Translations under genes and position numbers: made by a program
The notes under the pieces: model-generated
The model's database searches: none
What the model was told of the DNA's origin: nothing
What the model saw: the letters and a program-made list of their open reading frames with translations, nothing else
From: Oscillospiraceae bacterium
GTDB lineage: Bacteria > Bacillota > Clostridia > Saccharofermentanales > Saccharofermentanaceae
Assembly (NCBI GenBank): GCA_902787975.1
Contig: CADAIP010000014.1
Location: forward strand, 51,481 to 115,480
Direction: 5' to 3'
Length of the DNA stretch: 64,000 nt
Shown here: positions 1 to 8,673 of the stretch, in pieces
Numbering within the stretch: position 1 is the first letter of the stretch
Layout: every line of letters starts with the position of its first letter

Positions 1-154
1 TAAAGAATGCGTTGGTAAAGCTTGTCCATTCCCCTGTCCTGGTGGAGATGGGGAGCATGAGGAGCAATGTGCCTGCGAGGATCATCGTGAGGAATCCCAG
101 GAGTATGCTCTGTGAACCGCTTAATCTGAAATGTAAGACCTTCTTATCACTCAT
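1..154 (-). CDS. TrkH/KtrB-family potassium transporter, N-terminal part (cut by window edge)
   Basis: Reading the minus strand from the ATG at 154 gives an open frame to the window edge (51 codons). It opens with a short cytoplasmic stretch, then a hydrophobic helix ending in LLLMLPIST, then a TNAFF segment. This is the usual start of TrkH/KtrB/KtrD subunits, which form the K+-conducting pore of Trk/Ktr systems; a TrkA/KtrA partner would be expected beyond the window. No clear Shine-Dalgarno site precedes the ATG. A minus-strand TATAAT (161-166) lies only 7 bases before it, so translation may be leaderless or from a differently placed start. The rest of the gene lies outside, so the subfamily cannot be settled. 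Confidence 0.8.
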   Translation of the reverse strand, partial: MSDKKVLHFRLSGSQSILLGFLTMILAGTLLLMLPISTRTGEWTSFTNAFF

Positions 155-172
155 TCTGTTATTATAACAATG

Positions 173-201
173 TTGAAGCAATATTTTATAAATATTATAA
201 T
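173..201 (+). promoter_or_regulatory. Sigma-A-type promoter for the CDP-glycerol transferase gene
   Basis: TTGAAG (173-178), a 17-base spacer and TATAAT (196-201) sit about 60 bases before the start at 260. The spacing is ideal and the boxes are near consensus. Minus-strand TATAAT sequences in the same interval could serve the divergent transporter gene. Confidence 0.6.
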
Positions 202-259
202 AGCAAAGAAAAATGCGGATTCAGCGCATTAATGTTGATAATTCAGGAAATAGACTCAG

Positions 260-1567
260 GTGTATTTGGTTAAGGAATTATATATAGACCCGGGCACCGG
301 CGGAATGCTTTTTACCGTCCTGTTTGGAATCGTCAGTGTGGCAGTGTTTTCGCTTCGCGCTTTACTTTTGAAACTTAAATTTTCTTCCGGCGGCAAGGGA
401 GCCAAGACAAATAAGAAAAAGATCCCGATAGCCATATTTACCGATCACAAGAGATATTGGAACGTCTTTGAGCCTCTCCTCAATGAATTTGAGAAGCGCC
501 ATCAGAAAGTCGTATATTTCACATGTTCCAAGGATGATCCCATTTTCGACAAGAAGTATGAATATATCACCGGAGAATACCTTGGAGAAGGCAATAAGGC
601 TTTTGCCAAGCTTAATCTTCTGAATGCTTATGTTGTAGTAGCATCCACTCCGAGCCTTGATGTATTCCAGTGGAAGCGCTCTAAGAACGTGGATTACTAT
701 ATTCATGTCCAGCATGGTGCAAATGACATATCGATGTACCGTATGTTTGGTACGGACCACTTTGATGCATTGCCTCTGTCGGGTGAATATCAGGTAAAAC
801 AGGTAAGACAACTAGAGCAGATGCGCGGCATAAAAAAACGCGAGACGCCTCTTGTCGGAATTCCATATATGGATGAAATGAAGAAGAGACTTGAAGCAGC
901 CGGCGATGTCGGTCCTCATGAGAAAACGGTACTTCTGGCTCCATCATGGGGAAAGAGCGGCATTCTTTCAAGATTCGGCGAGAAACTGATAGATGCACTT
1001 ATCGATACAGGATATAAGATCATCGTAAGACCGCACCCCCAGTCTTTGATCACGGAAAAAGAGATGATGGACAGACTTATGTCCAAATATACCGATGAAT
1101 CAAAGGTGATCTGGAACAGAGATAATGACAACTTTGAAGTACTCAGACAGGCAGATATCCTCATATCAGACTTCTCGGGCATTATCTTTGATTTCACGCT
1201 GGTCTTCGATAAACCGCTGATCTATACAGATACAAAGTATGACATCGGACCTTACGATGCTTACTGGATAGACGAGAAACCATGGACATTCAGGATACTT
1301 CCCGAACTTGGTCTTGAACTTAATGAAGAAAACGTCAGCAACGTTAAAAGTCTCATAGACAGATGCTTAGAAGACCCGTCGTTTGCAAGGGGCCGTGACA
1401 AGGCACGCGCTGAGACCTGGGTGCCTATGGGCGAAGGAACGAAGCGAACTGTTGACTTCATAATGGGAAAATATAATGAGGTAGTTGCCAAAGCTTCCGA
1501 AAACAAAAAACAGGAAAAGCCGGCCAAGAACAAGAGATTCAGGCTTGAACTGAAGAAGGGAGCTTAA
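260..1567 (+). CDS. CDP-glycerol glycerophosphotransferase-like protein with N-terminal YIDPGTG membrane hairpin
   Basis: The protein (435 residues) begins with the motif YIDPGTGG followed by one hydrophobic segment (about residues 8-40) and a basic linker, so it is membrane-anchored. The rest resembles the TagB/TagF family (PF04464), GT-B-like enzymes that move glycerol- or ribitol-phosphate from CDP carriers onto wall teichoic acid or related polymers. Supporting motifs are LLAPSWGKSG, IVRPHPQS and LISDFSGIIFDF near the C-terminus. The tail is lysine-rich. The start is GTG at 260; a TTG at 266 is an alternative, and the ribosome site is weak. The gene is followed after 6 bases by the YidC-like/sulfatase fusion, so the two probably act together on a surface polymer. 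The exact substrate cannot be read from sequence. Confidence 0.8.
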   Translation: MYLVKELYIDPGTGGMLFTVLFGIVSVAVFSLRALLLKLKFSSGGKGAKTNKKKIPIAIFTDHKRYWNVFEPLLNEFEKRHQKVVYFTCSKDDPIFDKKYEYITGEYLGEGNKAFAKLNLLNAYVVVASTPSLDVFQWKRSKNVDYYIHVQHGANDISMYRMFGTDHFDALPLSGEYQVKQVRQLEQMRGIKKRETPLVGIPYMDEMKKRLEAAGDVGPHEKTVLLAPSWGKSGILSRFGEKLIDALIDTGYKIIVRPHPQSLITEKEMMDRLMSKYTDESKVIWNRDNDNFEVLRQADILISDFSGIIFDFTLVFDKPLIYTDTKYDIGPYDAYWIDEKPWTFRILPELGLELNEENVSNVKSLIDRCLEDPSFARGRDKARAETWVPMGEGTKRTVDFIMGKYNEVVAKASENKKQEKPAKNKRFRLELKKGA

Positions 1568-1573
1568 AGAAAC

Positions 1574-4207
1574 ATGTCTTTTCTTTCTTTTATCAATTCA
1601 TTGTTCATAGCTCCTCTTAAACTTTTGTTTGAGCTGTTCTATTACTATGCTTATAAATTTACCGACAGTGCGGGATTATCCATTGTTGTAATCAGCCTTA
1701 TCGTTAATTTCCTGGTATTGCCCCTGTATAAACGGGCAGATGAGATACAGGCGGAAGAACGTGAGATCCAGGCAACGATGGCACCGATGATCAAGCATCT
1801 TAAAAAGACATTCAAAGGTGATGAACGTTTCATGATGCTTCAGGAATACTACCGCATCAACAATTACAAGCCGATTTATGCTTTGAAGAGTACTGTCTCA
1901 CTCCTTTTACAGATTCCGTTCTTTATTGCGGCTTATGATCTTTTGTCAGGATTGAAGGTCTTACAGGGAGAGTCATTCCTTTTCATGACTGATCTTGCCA
2001 AAGAAGATGCAATGTTTTCCATCGGAAGTTTCCCTGTAAATGTCCTTCCGATACTTATGACACTGATTAATATCGTATCCGGAATCATCTATACCAAAGG
2101 ACATTCTTTAAGAGAAAAGATCCAGGTATATGGTCTTGCCGCCGTCTTCCTCGTGCTGCTTTACCGTTCACCTTCAGGTCTTGTTTTCTACTGGCTCCTG
2201 AATAACGTATTCTCCCTTTGTAAGAACATCATTACAAGTTTAATGAAGCCTAAGAATAAAGCGGAAACCAAAGCAGAATCAAAGCCACAGAAAGCGGTTC
2301 CGGCATTAGGAAAGAAGAACTTTTCTCTGATAATGCTTTCGTGTTCGGCACTTGCTGTCCTTACAGGCATTATGATTCCTTCTGATGTTATAGTCCAGAA
2401 TCCTGCGGAGATGACTAATATGTTCAGTTCAGATCCGCACAACCCACTTCTTTATCTTGTGATCAGTGCATTAATAGCCATAGGCGCATTTGTGATATGG
2501 GTTCCTGTATTTACATATCTTTCAAGTGAGAAAGCGAAAAATGCAATTGCTTATATCCTTCCGGGTCTGACAGTATCAGGCATAGTTAATTACATCGGAT
2601 TCAACAAGAATTTCGGAATGGTATCCAACAAACTTACCTTCGACTATAAGATGGAATATGGATTGGGTCAGATCCTCTTGAATCTTCTGGTTGATGCAGT
2701 GATTTGTGCAGTTTTGGTTTTTGTAGTGAAGAAGTGGCGAAAGTTCATCAGACCTTTGCTTCTGATTTCCCTTCTGGTTGTATCCTTCCTTTCAGTTATG
2801 CGAATAGCTGCGATAGCTATCTTTGCCACCGACAACAATTACTATTACGCTAACACGGAAGAAGATGTCAGCGTTCCTCTTTCTACTACAGGTCAGAACG
2901 TGGTAATACTGATGATCGATAAAATGAACGGTTCCTGTATTCCGTACATTTTTAACGAACGTCCTGACGTTGCCGCCCAGTTTGACGGTTTTACTTATTA
3001 TCCGAATACGGTTTCTTTTGGTAAATATACAAACACCGGATCAGCATCTGTTTTCGGCGGTTACGATTACAGACCGCAGGAAATGAACAGGCGTTCGGAT
3101 ACGCTTTTGAAGGATAAACAAAATGAGGCACTGCTTGTGCTTCCAGTTATCTTTTCGAAAAATGGCTGGAATGTAACGATAGGAGATCCTACTTATGCGA
3201 ATTACCAGTGGAGACCTGATGTCAGTATCTACGATCAATACGAAGGCATAACCGCATACAACATGTCCGGTGTGTTCAATAACAGAATGCCTACTCTTGT
3301 AAATGCCGGTGAAGATCTTGAGACAAGACTTAACCGCAATATGTTCTGCTACGGAATAATGAAATCCCTGCCTTACGCATTGCAGCCGGGCTTTTACACG
3401 GATGGAGAGTATTTCAATCTGAATCTTGTTAACTATTCATATGCCGGAAACTCCCTGCATACACAACAGGGTCTGTTTGAGTGGCACATTCAGGAATATG
3501 CAGTCCTTGATGCGTTGTGTGACGTGACAGATGTAACATCTGATGACACTAACTGTTTCTTTGTTTTATCAAACGGTTCGACACATGACATTTGTCTTCT
3601 CCAGGAACCGGATTATGTTCCTGCGGTCAGCATTGATAACACGGAATATGATGCTGCCCACGAGGACCGTTTTACTGTTGACGGAGTAACAATGCATATG
3701 GACAGAAATTATCTTTCCTATGCGGCTTATCAATGCAGCATGGAAACCTGCATAGCTCTCGGAAACTGGTTTGATTATCTTCGTGAAAACGGATTATACG
3801 ATAATACAAGGATCATAATAGTCGCCGATCACGGCAACAGTTTGAAGCAGTTCGATGAACTTTTGGTTGATGATATTGATTTCGATGCCGAGGGCGTTAA
3901 CCCTATTCTTATGGTTAAGGATTTCAACAGTACGGGATTTACCGTAAATACGGAATTCATGACCAATGCAGATACTCCGTCTCTGGCACTTAACGGAATC
4001 GTAGATGATCCTGTTAATCCGTTTACAAATAATCCTATCTTCCAGGATTGCAAATCTAACGAGCTCTATCTTTACATTTCTGAAGAAGTCAATACCGGCA
4101 CAAACAATGGTACTCAGTTTGAGGATCCTGAAGCCTATTGGGTTTCAGTCCACGATAATATCTACGATGACGAAAACTGGGCTCTCTGCCCTGATGGACC
4201 AAATTGA
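1574..4207 (+). CDS. YidC/Oxa1-like membrane domain fused to an alkaline-phosphatase/sulfatase-superfamily domain
   Basis: A single 877-residue frame. Residues 1-225 match YidC/Oxa1/SpoIIIJ insertases in architecture, including the IPFFIAAYDLL and SPSGLVFYW segments. The arginine that lines the hydrophilic groove in true insertases is Asn45 here (SLIVNFLVLPLYK). Residues 250-420 add more membrane helices. Residues 440-820 resemble the sulfatase/LTA-synthase fold: VVILMIDKMNGS carries the first metal Asp (Asp449), TNTGSAS is the likely nucleophile loop, and IIIVADHGNS carries the metal Asp-His pair (752-753). This fold includes phosphoglycerol and phosphoethanolamine transferases that modify surface polymers. 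A ribosome site (GAAGGGAG) precedes the ATG. The neighbouring CDP-glycerol transferase suggests teichoic-acid-like polymer export or decoration. That role is inference; the domain calls are firm. Confidence 0.82.
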   Translation: MSFLSFINSLFIAPLKLLFELFYYYAYKFTDSAGLSIVVISLIVNFLVLPLYKRADEIQAEEREIQATMAPMIKHLKKTFKGDERFMMLQEYYRINNYKPIYALKSTVSLLLQIPFFIAAYDLLSGLKVLQGESFLFMTDLAKEDAMFSIGSFPVNVLPILMTLINIVSGIIYTKGHSLREKIQVYGLAAVFLVLLYRSPSGLVFYWLLNNVFSLCKNIITSLMKPKNKAETKAESKPQKAVPALGKKNFSLIMLSCSALAVLTGIMIPSDVIVQNPAEMTNMFSSDPHNPLLYLVISALIAIGAFVIWVPVFTYLSSEKAKNAIAYILPGLTVSGIVNYIGFNKNFGMVSNKLTFDYKMEYGLGQILLNLLVDAVICAVLVFVVKKWRKFIRPLLLISLLVVSFLSVMRIAAIAIFATDNNYYYANTEEDVSVPLSTTGQNVVILMIDKMNGSCIPYIFNERPDVAAQFDGFTYYPNTVSFGKYTNTGSASVFGGYDYRPQEMNRRSDTLLKDKQNEALLVLPVIFSKNGWNVTIGDPTYANYQWRPDVSIYDQYEGITAYNMSGVFNNRMPTLVNAGEDLETRLNRNMFCYGIMKSLPYALQPGFYTDGEYFNLNLVNYSYAGNSLHTQQGLFEWHIQEYAVLDALCDVTDVTSDDTNCFFVLSNGSTHDICLLQEPDYVPAVSIDNTEYDAAHEDRFTVDGVTMHMDRNYLSYAAYQCSMETCIALGNWFDYLRENGLYDNTRIIIVADHGNSLKQFDELLVDDIDFDAEGVNPILMVKDFNSTGFTVNTEFMTNADTPSLALNGIVDDPVNPFTNNPIFQDCKSNELYLYISEEVNTGTNNGTQFEDPEAYWVSVHDNIYDDENWALCPDGPN

Positions 4208-4244
4208 CCTTTTTCCGTTAGTTAAAGAAAAACTGTCCTATTAT

Positions 4245-4277
4245 TTGACAGCCATATCTCTTTATAACTGATATAAT
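4245..4277 (+). promoter_or_regulatory. Extended -10 promoter before pcrA
   Basis: TGATATAATCTC (4269-4280) is an extended -10 element (TG-N-TATAAT) 33 bases before the TTG start at 4310. A perfect TTGACA lies at 4245-4250, but the spacer is 21 bases, so the extended -10 probably does most of the work. The same TGnTATAATCTC string occurs before genes near 59.8, 61.6 and 63.1 kb. Confidence 0.6.
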
Positions 4278-4309
4278 CTCTTAAACTTGTTTTCAGGGAG
4301 TAATTTGTT

Positions 4310-6742
4310 TTGTCAGACGATAATTTCAACAATTCAGAAGAGTTTTTCAAAGAACTCGAAGGTATATACGGCCAGAGTAACGATGCGGCCTTTGATCAGG
4401 ATGCAGACCAGCTGCTTGTTGGACTTAACAATGAGCAGAGACAGGCCGTAACCCACCTTGACGGCCCGCTGCTTATTCTTGCAGGAGCAGGTTCCGGTAA
4501 GACCAGGGTTATCACTTACCGCATTGCCTACATGATGAGGAAGCACAACGTTGCTCCTTCATCCATTCTTGCGATTACATTTACCAACAAGGCTGCAAAT
4601 GAAATGCGCCAGAGAATCGAGGGCTTGGTCGGTGAACGCTCCAAGTATATCTGGTGCGGCACGTTCCACAGCATTTTCGCAAGGCTCTTAAGACGACATG
4701 CCGAACTTCTGGGCTATACGAAGAACTTCTCCATTATCGATACCGATGACCAGTTGAAGCTCGTCAAGGAAGCTATGAAAGAGCTTGATATTGCCGACAG
4801 CCAGTTCAAGCCCAAATCTGTACAGAACGAGATTTCAAATGCCAAGAACAAGTTCATCGATGTTGAAGAATATTCTCTTCTTGCCGGCAAGGAATATTTC
4901 CTTGGTGTCGTTGCAAGGATATACAAGAGATACCAGGAAAAACTTCTGGCCAATAATGCGATGGACTTTGACGATATCCTCGTCAACATGGTAAAGCTTT
5001 TGGAGAGCAATCCTGACATCAGGGAGCTCTACAGAAACAAGTTCAGATACATCATGGTCGATGAGTATCAGGATACGAACATGCCGCAGTACCGCGCAGT
5101 AATGCAGCTTGCTTCAGGCAACGGTAATATCTGCGTCGTAGGTGACGACGACCAGTCCATCTATTCTTTCAGAGGCGCAGACGTAAGACTCATCCTTAAA
5201 TTCGAGAAGGATTTCCCGGGAGCGAGCGTCATCAAGCTCGAAGAGAATTACCGTTCGACCAAGACCATTCTCGATGCGGCAAACTGCGTCATCGCAAACA
5301 ATACGAAGCGTAAGAGCAAGCGCTTAAGGACTGAGGGCGATGCGGGCGAGAAGATCATCGTAATGAATGCCGATACGAGCAACGGCGAAGCCGATTTTGT
5401 CGGAAGGACCATTAAGATGATGGCCGATAAGGGCAAGTTCAAGTATTCAGACTGTGCAGTGCTTTATAGAATGAACGCCCTTTCACGTAACATAGAAACG
5501 ACGCTCCATAATCTCGGCATTCCTTTCAGGGTCTATGGCGGAATGAGGTTCTATGACCGTAAGGAGATCAAGGACATTCTCGCTTATCTGAAGCTCATTA
5601 ACGATCCTAAAGATAACATCGCATTCGAGAGAATAATCAACGTTCCCAAAAGAGGGATCGGCGATACCACCATCGAGAAGATCAGGCAGTATGCCATTAC
5701 TGACAATATCAGTATGTTCGAATGTGCGATGCATGCGGTGGATTATCCCGAACTCGTCAGGTCAGCATCGAAGATCGGCGCTTTCACGGATCTTATCAAT
5801 TCGATGAGAGACAAGCTCAAAGAGAATGAGATGGATTTTGCGCAGTTCGTCGATTATGTCGAGAACGAATCCGGAATCATCGAAGAGATTACTGAACAGC
5901 GCGAGAAGAAAGGTGACATTATCGACAGAGTCGAGAACCTCAAGGAGCTTTTGTCTGAAGCCAAGGAATACGACAAGGCGCACCGCGCCGAGCCCGTTGA
6001 CATGGATAACCTTGAGATAGACGAAGGAGACGGCTTACCGGTCGAAGTCGATGACGACTTCTTCTTTGATACAGCCACTGCTGATACCACGGAAGGAATA
6101 CTCGGTCTTTATCTTGAGAATGCATCTCTATTTACCGAAGGTGATGACTACGATGATAATGACGACTACGTAAAGCTCATGTCCATACACAGCGCAAAGG
6201 GACTTGAGTTCGGTGCCGTATTCATTATCGGTCTTGAAGAAGGCGTATTCCCGAGCTACAGATCCGTCCAGAGCGTTGAAGATACGGAAGAAGAGAGAAG
6301 ACTCATGTATGTTGCGATCACGAGAGCAAAGAAGAACCTGTTCATTGTGCTTTCAAGACAGAGAATGCTCTTTGGTCAGACAAACTGCAACCAGCCTTCA
6401 AGATTCATAAAAGAGATCAATCCCGAACTCCTTTACCTCATGGGTTCCAAGAGGGAGACTCCCAAGGAAGTTCCGGAAGGAGAGAGCAACAGGGAGAAAT
6501 CCAAGAAGTCGATCGCTTCCGCAATCAAGTCACAGTTTACGAAGGAGAAGCCTTCTGGCGCACGCGAAGGACAGCTTAAGCCTGATGAGATCGTTGTCGG
6601 CATGAATGTTATCCATCCGAGATTCGGCGAAGGAGTCATACTCAAGGTCGAACCTGTCGGAGGCGATGCCCTCATAACGGTCGATTTCGACGGAATGCGC
6701 AAGAATATGCTTGCCAATGCCGCAGGACTAAAGAAAGCGTAG
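4310..6742 (+). CDS. pcrA: UvrD/Rep/PcrA-type ATP-dependent DNA helicase
   Basis: An 810-residue superfamily 1A 3'-5' helicase used in repair and in clearing RNA polymerase or recombinase from DNA. Walker A is GAGSGKTRVI near residue 60. Further motifs are TFTNKAANEMRQRI (Ia), VDEYQDTN (II), VGDDDQSIYSFRGAD (III), LEENYRSTKTIL (IV), LMSIHSAKGLEF (V) and RRLMYVAITRAKK (VI). The C-terminus holds the Tudor-like RNA-polymerase-binding segment (VIHPRFGEGVI) typical of PcrA. The start is TTG at 4310 with AGGGAG nine bases upstream. An acidic insert (about residues 560-625) before motif V is longer than in Bacillus PcrA. The gene has its own promoter. Confidence 0.95.
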   Translation: MSDDNFNNSEEFFKELEGIYGQSNDAAFDQDADQLLVGLNNEQRQAVTHLDGPLLILAGAGSGKTRVITYRIAYMMRKHNVAPSSILAITFTNKAANEMRQRIEGLVGERSKYIWCGTFHSIFARLLRRHAELLGYTKNFSIIDTDDQLKLVKEAMKELDIADSQFKPKSVQNEISNAKNKFIDVEEYSLLAGKEYFLGVVARIYKRYQEKLLANNAMDFDDILVNMVKLLESNPDIRELYRNKFRYIMVDEYQDTNMPQYRAVMQLASGNGNICVVGDDDQSIYSFRGADVRLILKFEKDFPGASVIKLEENYRSTKTILDAANCVIANNTKRKSKRLRTEGDAGEKIIVMNADTSNGEADFVGRTIKMMADKGKFKYSDCAVLYRMNALSRNIETTLHNLGIPFRVYGGMRFYDRKEIKDILAYLKLINDPKDNIAFERIINVPKRGIGDTTIEKIRQYAITDNISMFECAMHAVDYPELVRSASKIGAFTDLINSMRDKLKENEMDFAQFVDYVENESGIIEEITEQREKKGDIIDRVENLKELLSEAKEYDKAHRAEPVDMDNLEIDEGDGLPVEVDDDFFFDTATADTTEGILGLYLENASLFTEGDDYDDNDDYVKLMSIHSAKGLEFGAVFIIGLEEGVFPSYRSVQSVEDTEEERRLMYVAITRAKKNLFIVLSRQRMLFGQTNCNQPSRFIKEINPELLYLMGSKRETPKEVPEGESNREKSKKSIASAIKSQFTKEKPSGAREGQLKPDEIVVGMNVIHPRFGEGVILKVEPVGGDALITVDFDGMRKNMLANAAGLKKA

Positions 6743-6793
6743 TGTGTAATGTAGTATAATTACATAATGTGCTTTATAAGGAGACCATAACTG

Positions 6794-8023
6794 ATGTCAG
6801 ATAATCTCAGCTTTCAGGACCTTTACGCCGACAGTATAGCCTGTATCGGAAAGTCGGATAAGATATCAGAGGCTACAAGAGCCAAGATAAAGATGCTGCA
6901 GGATCAGAAAGACAAGATCCTCAGTGTCAATGCGACCAAGTGTTCAGAATCCAGGGGCAGGGTCGATCCTGAAAATGACGGTGACATCAGGAACTGCTTC
7001 GAGCGCGACATGGGAAGGATCATATATTCACAGGCCTTCAGACGCTTAAAGCATAAGACGCAGGTCTTCTTCAATCCCGCGAACGATCACATCTGTTCCA
7101 GACTTGAGCACGTTATCTACGTTGACTATATCGCTTCGACCATTGGAAACGCATTGAACCTCAATACGGATCTCATTAGGGCGATCGCATTGGGTCACGA
7201 TGTCGGACATACGCCGTTCGGTCACAGCGGTGAGAGAATACTTAATAAGAAGCTTAAAGAGGTCGACAGCAAGCTTTATTTTGAGCATGAATCCAACGGT
7301 CTGCGTGTACTGAATATCCTCGAAAAGAGGAACGGCAAAGACGGTCTTAATCTCACATTTGAAGTAAGGGACGGAATCATCTCACACTGCGGTGAATACT
7401 ATTCCGAGAGAAGACTTGAACCCTGCAGGGATAAGACCGAAGAAGACCTCTCATATCTGATCCCGAAGAAAGACCGTAAGGGTCCTGCAACTTTAGAGGG
7501 TTGTGTCGTAAGATTTGCTGATAAGATCGCTTATGTCGGAAGAGATATCGAAGATGCTTTGAGAACAGGCGTTATCGCTAATGAATTTGATGTTCCTGCA
7601 GTTGCTGACGGTGTGGGCAGTTCTAATTCCGAGATAATCAATTTCCTTGTTCAGGACATTATCGAGAACAGCATGGACAAGGGCTGCATCATGATGAGCG
7701 ATCACGCGGGAGATGCGCTTGAGCACACGCTTAAAGAGAACGTATCAAAGATCTACAGGGCACAGAAAGTTCAGACGTATGAGAAGTACTGCGACGTAAT
7801 GCTCGAAGGCCTTTTCGATGCTTTCTATCAGGCTGTCCTGAATCTTGAGAAGGCAAAAGAATCCAAGTCGTCATCGATCAGGAAGTTTGCCGAATTTGTA
7901 ACTAATCATCCGGAATATAAAGCAGGCATCGACACACCGCTCCCGATCTATGTATCGGATTATATTGCGGGAATGACTGATTCCTTTGCGGTAAGCTGCT
8001 TTAACGAGATGTATAAGAGCTGA
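6794..8023 (+). CDS. dgt: dGTPase-like HD-domain deoxynucleotide triphosphohydrolase
   Basis: The 409-residue protein belongs to the dGTPase family of HD phosphohydrolases, which release triphosphate from dGTP or other dNTPs. Visible hallmarks are the N-terminal ERDMGRIIYSQAFRRL segment, SRLEHVIYVD, and the metal-binding GHDVGHTPFGHSGE (HD pair). The length is near that of bacterial dGTPase-like proteins of the YpgQ/Dgt type 2 group. AAGGAG (6778-6783) precedes the ATG and a TATAAT occurs at 6755-6760. The gene overlaps the next HD-hydrolase gene by its stop codon, so the two are probably co-translated and act together on the nucleotide pool. Confidence 0.88.
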   Translation: MSDNLSFQDLYADSIACIGKSDKISEATRAKIKMLQDQKDKILSVNATKCSESRGRVDPENDGDIRNCFERDMGRIIYSQAFRRLKHKTQVFFNPANDHICSRLEHVIYVDYIASTIGNALNLNTDLIRAIALGHDVGHTPFGHSGERILNKKLKEVDSKLYFEHESNGLRVLNILEKRNGKDGLNLTFEVRDGIISHCGEYYSERRLEPCRDKTEEDLSYLIPKKDRKGPATLEGCVVRFADKIAYVGRDIEDALRTGVIANEFDVPAVADGVGSSNSEIINFLVQDIIENSMDKGCIMMSDHAGDALEHTLKENVSKIYRAQKVQTYEKYCDVMLEGLFDAFYQAVLNLEKAKESKSSSIRKFAEFVTNHPEYKAGIDTPLPIYVSDYIAGMTDSFAVSCFNEMYKS

Positions 8024-8034
8024 TGGAGATAAAT

Positions 8035-8670
8035 ATGGATAATAAGGAAGAATTCGGATTTTTTGCGATGCTTGACCGCATGCAGTACATCGAAAGATGG
8101 GCGCTGATGCGTAACAGCAGAACAGAGAACATTAAAGAACACAGTTTTGACGTTGCGGTAATCGCACACTGCTTAACTATCCTTCACAACAAATTTGAGA
8201 AGGATAATGAAGGTGCTATTATGCTTGACCCTTATAAGGTCCAGGCATATGCGCTTTATCACGACTGCACGGAGATCTTGACAGGTGATCTCCCGACGCC
8301 GATCAAGTATCGCAACAAAGAGATAACAAAGGCTTATAAGGAAGTTGAATCCGAAGCAGCTGCAAGCCTTGTTGAGCTTCTGCCCGATGATAAGGAAATG
8401 AGAGACATCTACCTTGATCTTTTGGCTCCGTCATTTTCCACAGAGGAAGAGAAGCTTACACATAAGCTCGTTAAGGCTGCAGATAAGATCGCAGCTTATA
8501 TCAAGTGCTTAAGAGAAGAGAGCAGTGGCAACGCAGAATTTTCTGCCGCAAAATCTTCCACTGGTAAGATCATCAGAGAGATGAATATGCCTGAAGCAAC
8601 GTATTTCATGGACCATTTTGTTCCTTCATACGGATACACCTTGGATAAGATAACCGGGAGGGACGAGTAA
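8035..8670 (+). CDS. YfbR-like 5'-deoxynucleotidase (HD domain)
   Basis: The roughly 210-residue protein resembles E. coli YfbR, a metal-dependent HD phosphatase that dephosphorylates deoxynucleoside monophosphates. The sequence shows RWALMRNSRTENIKEHSFDVA (the Arg-Glu-His entry motif in two adjoining parts), YHDCTEILTGDLPTPIKY with the HD pair, and a later KAADKIAAYIKC. I choose the ATG at 8035 because GGAG (8025-8028) sits six bases upstream. The ATG at 8023 overlaps the previous stop and would add MEIN. It lies directly after the dGTPase-like gene, so removal of triphosphate and monophosphate phosphates may be coupled. Confidence 0.85.
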   Translation: MDNKEEFGFFAMLDRMQYIERWALMRNSRTENIKEHSFDVAVIAHCLTILHNKFEKDNEGAIMLDPYKVQAYALYHDCTEILTGDLPTPIKYRNKEITKAYKEVESEAAASLVELLPDDKEMRDIYLDLLAPSFSTEEEKLTHKLVKAADKIAAYIKCLREESSGNAEFSAAKSSTGKIIREMNMPEATYFMDHFVPSYGYTLDKITGRDE

Positions 8671-8673
8671 GAG

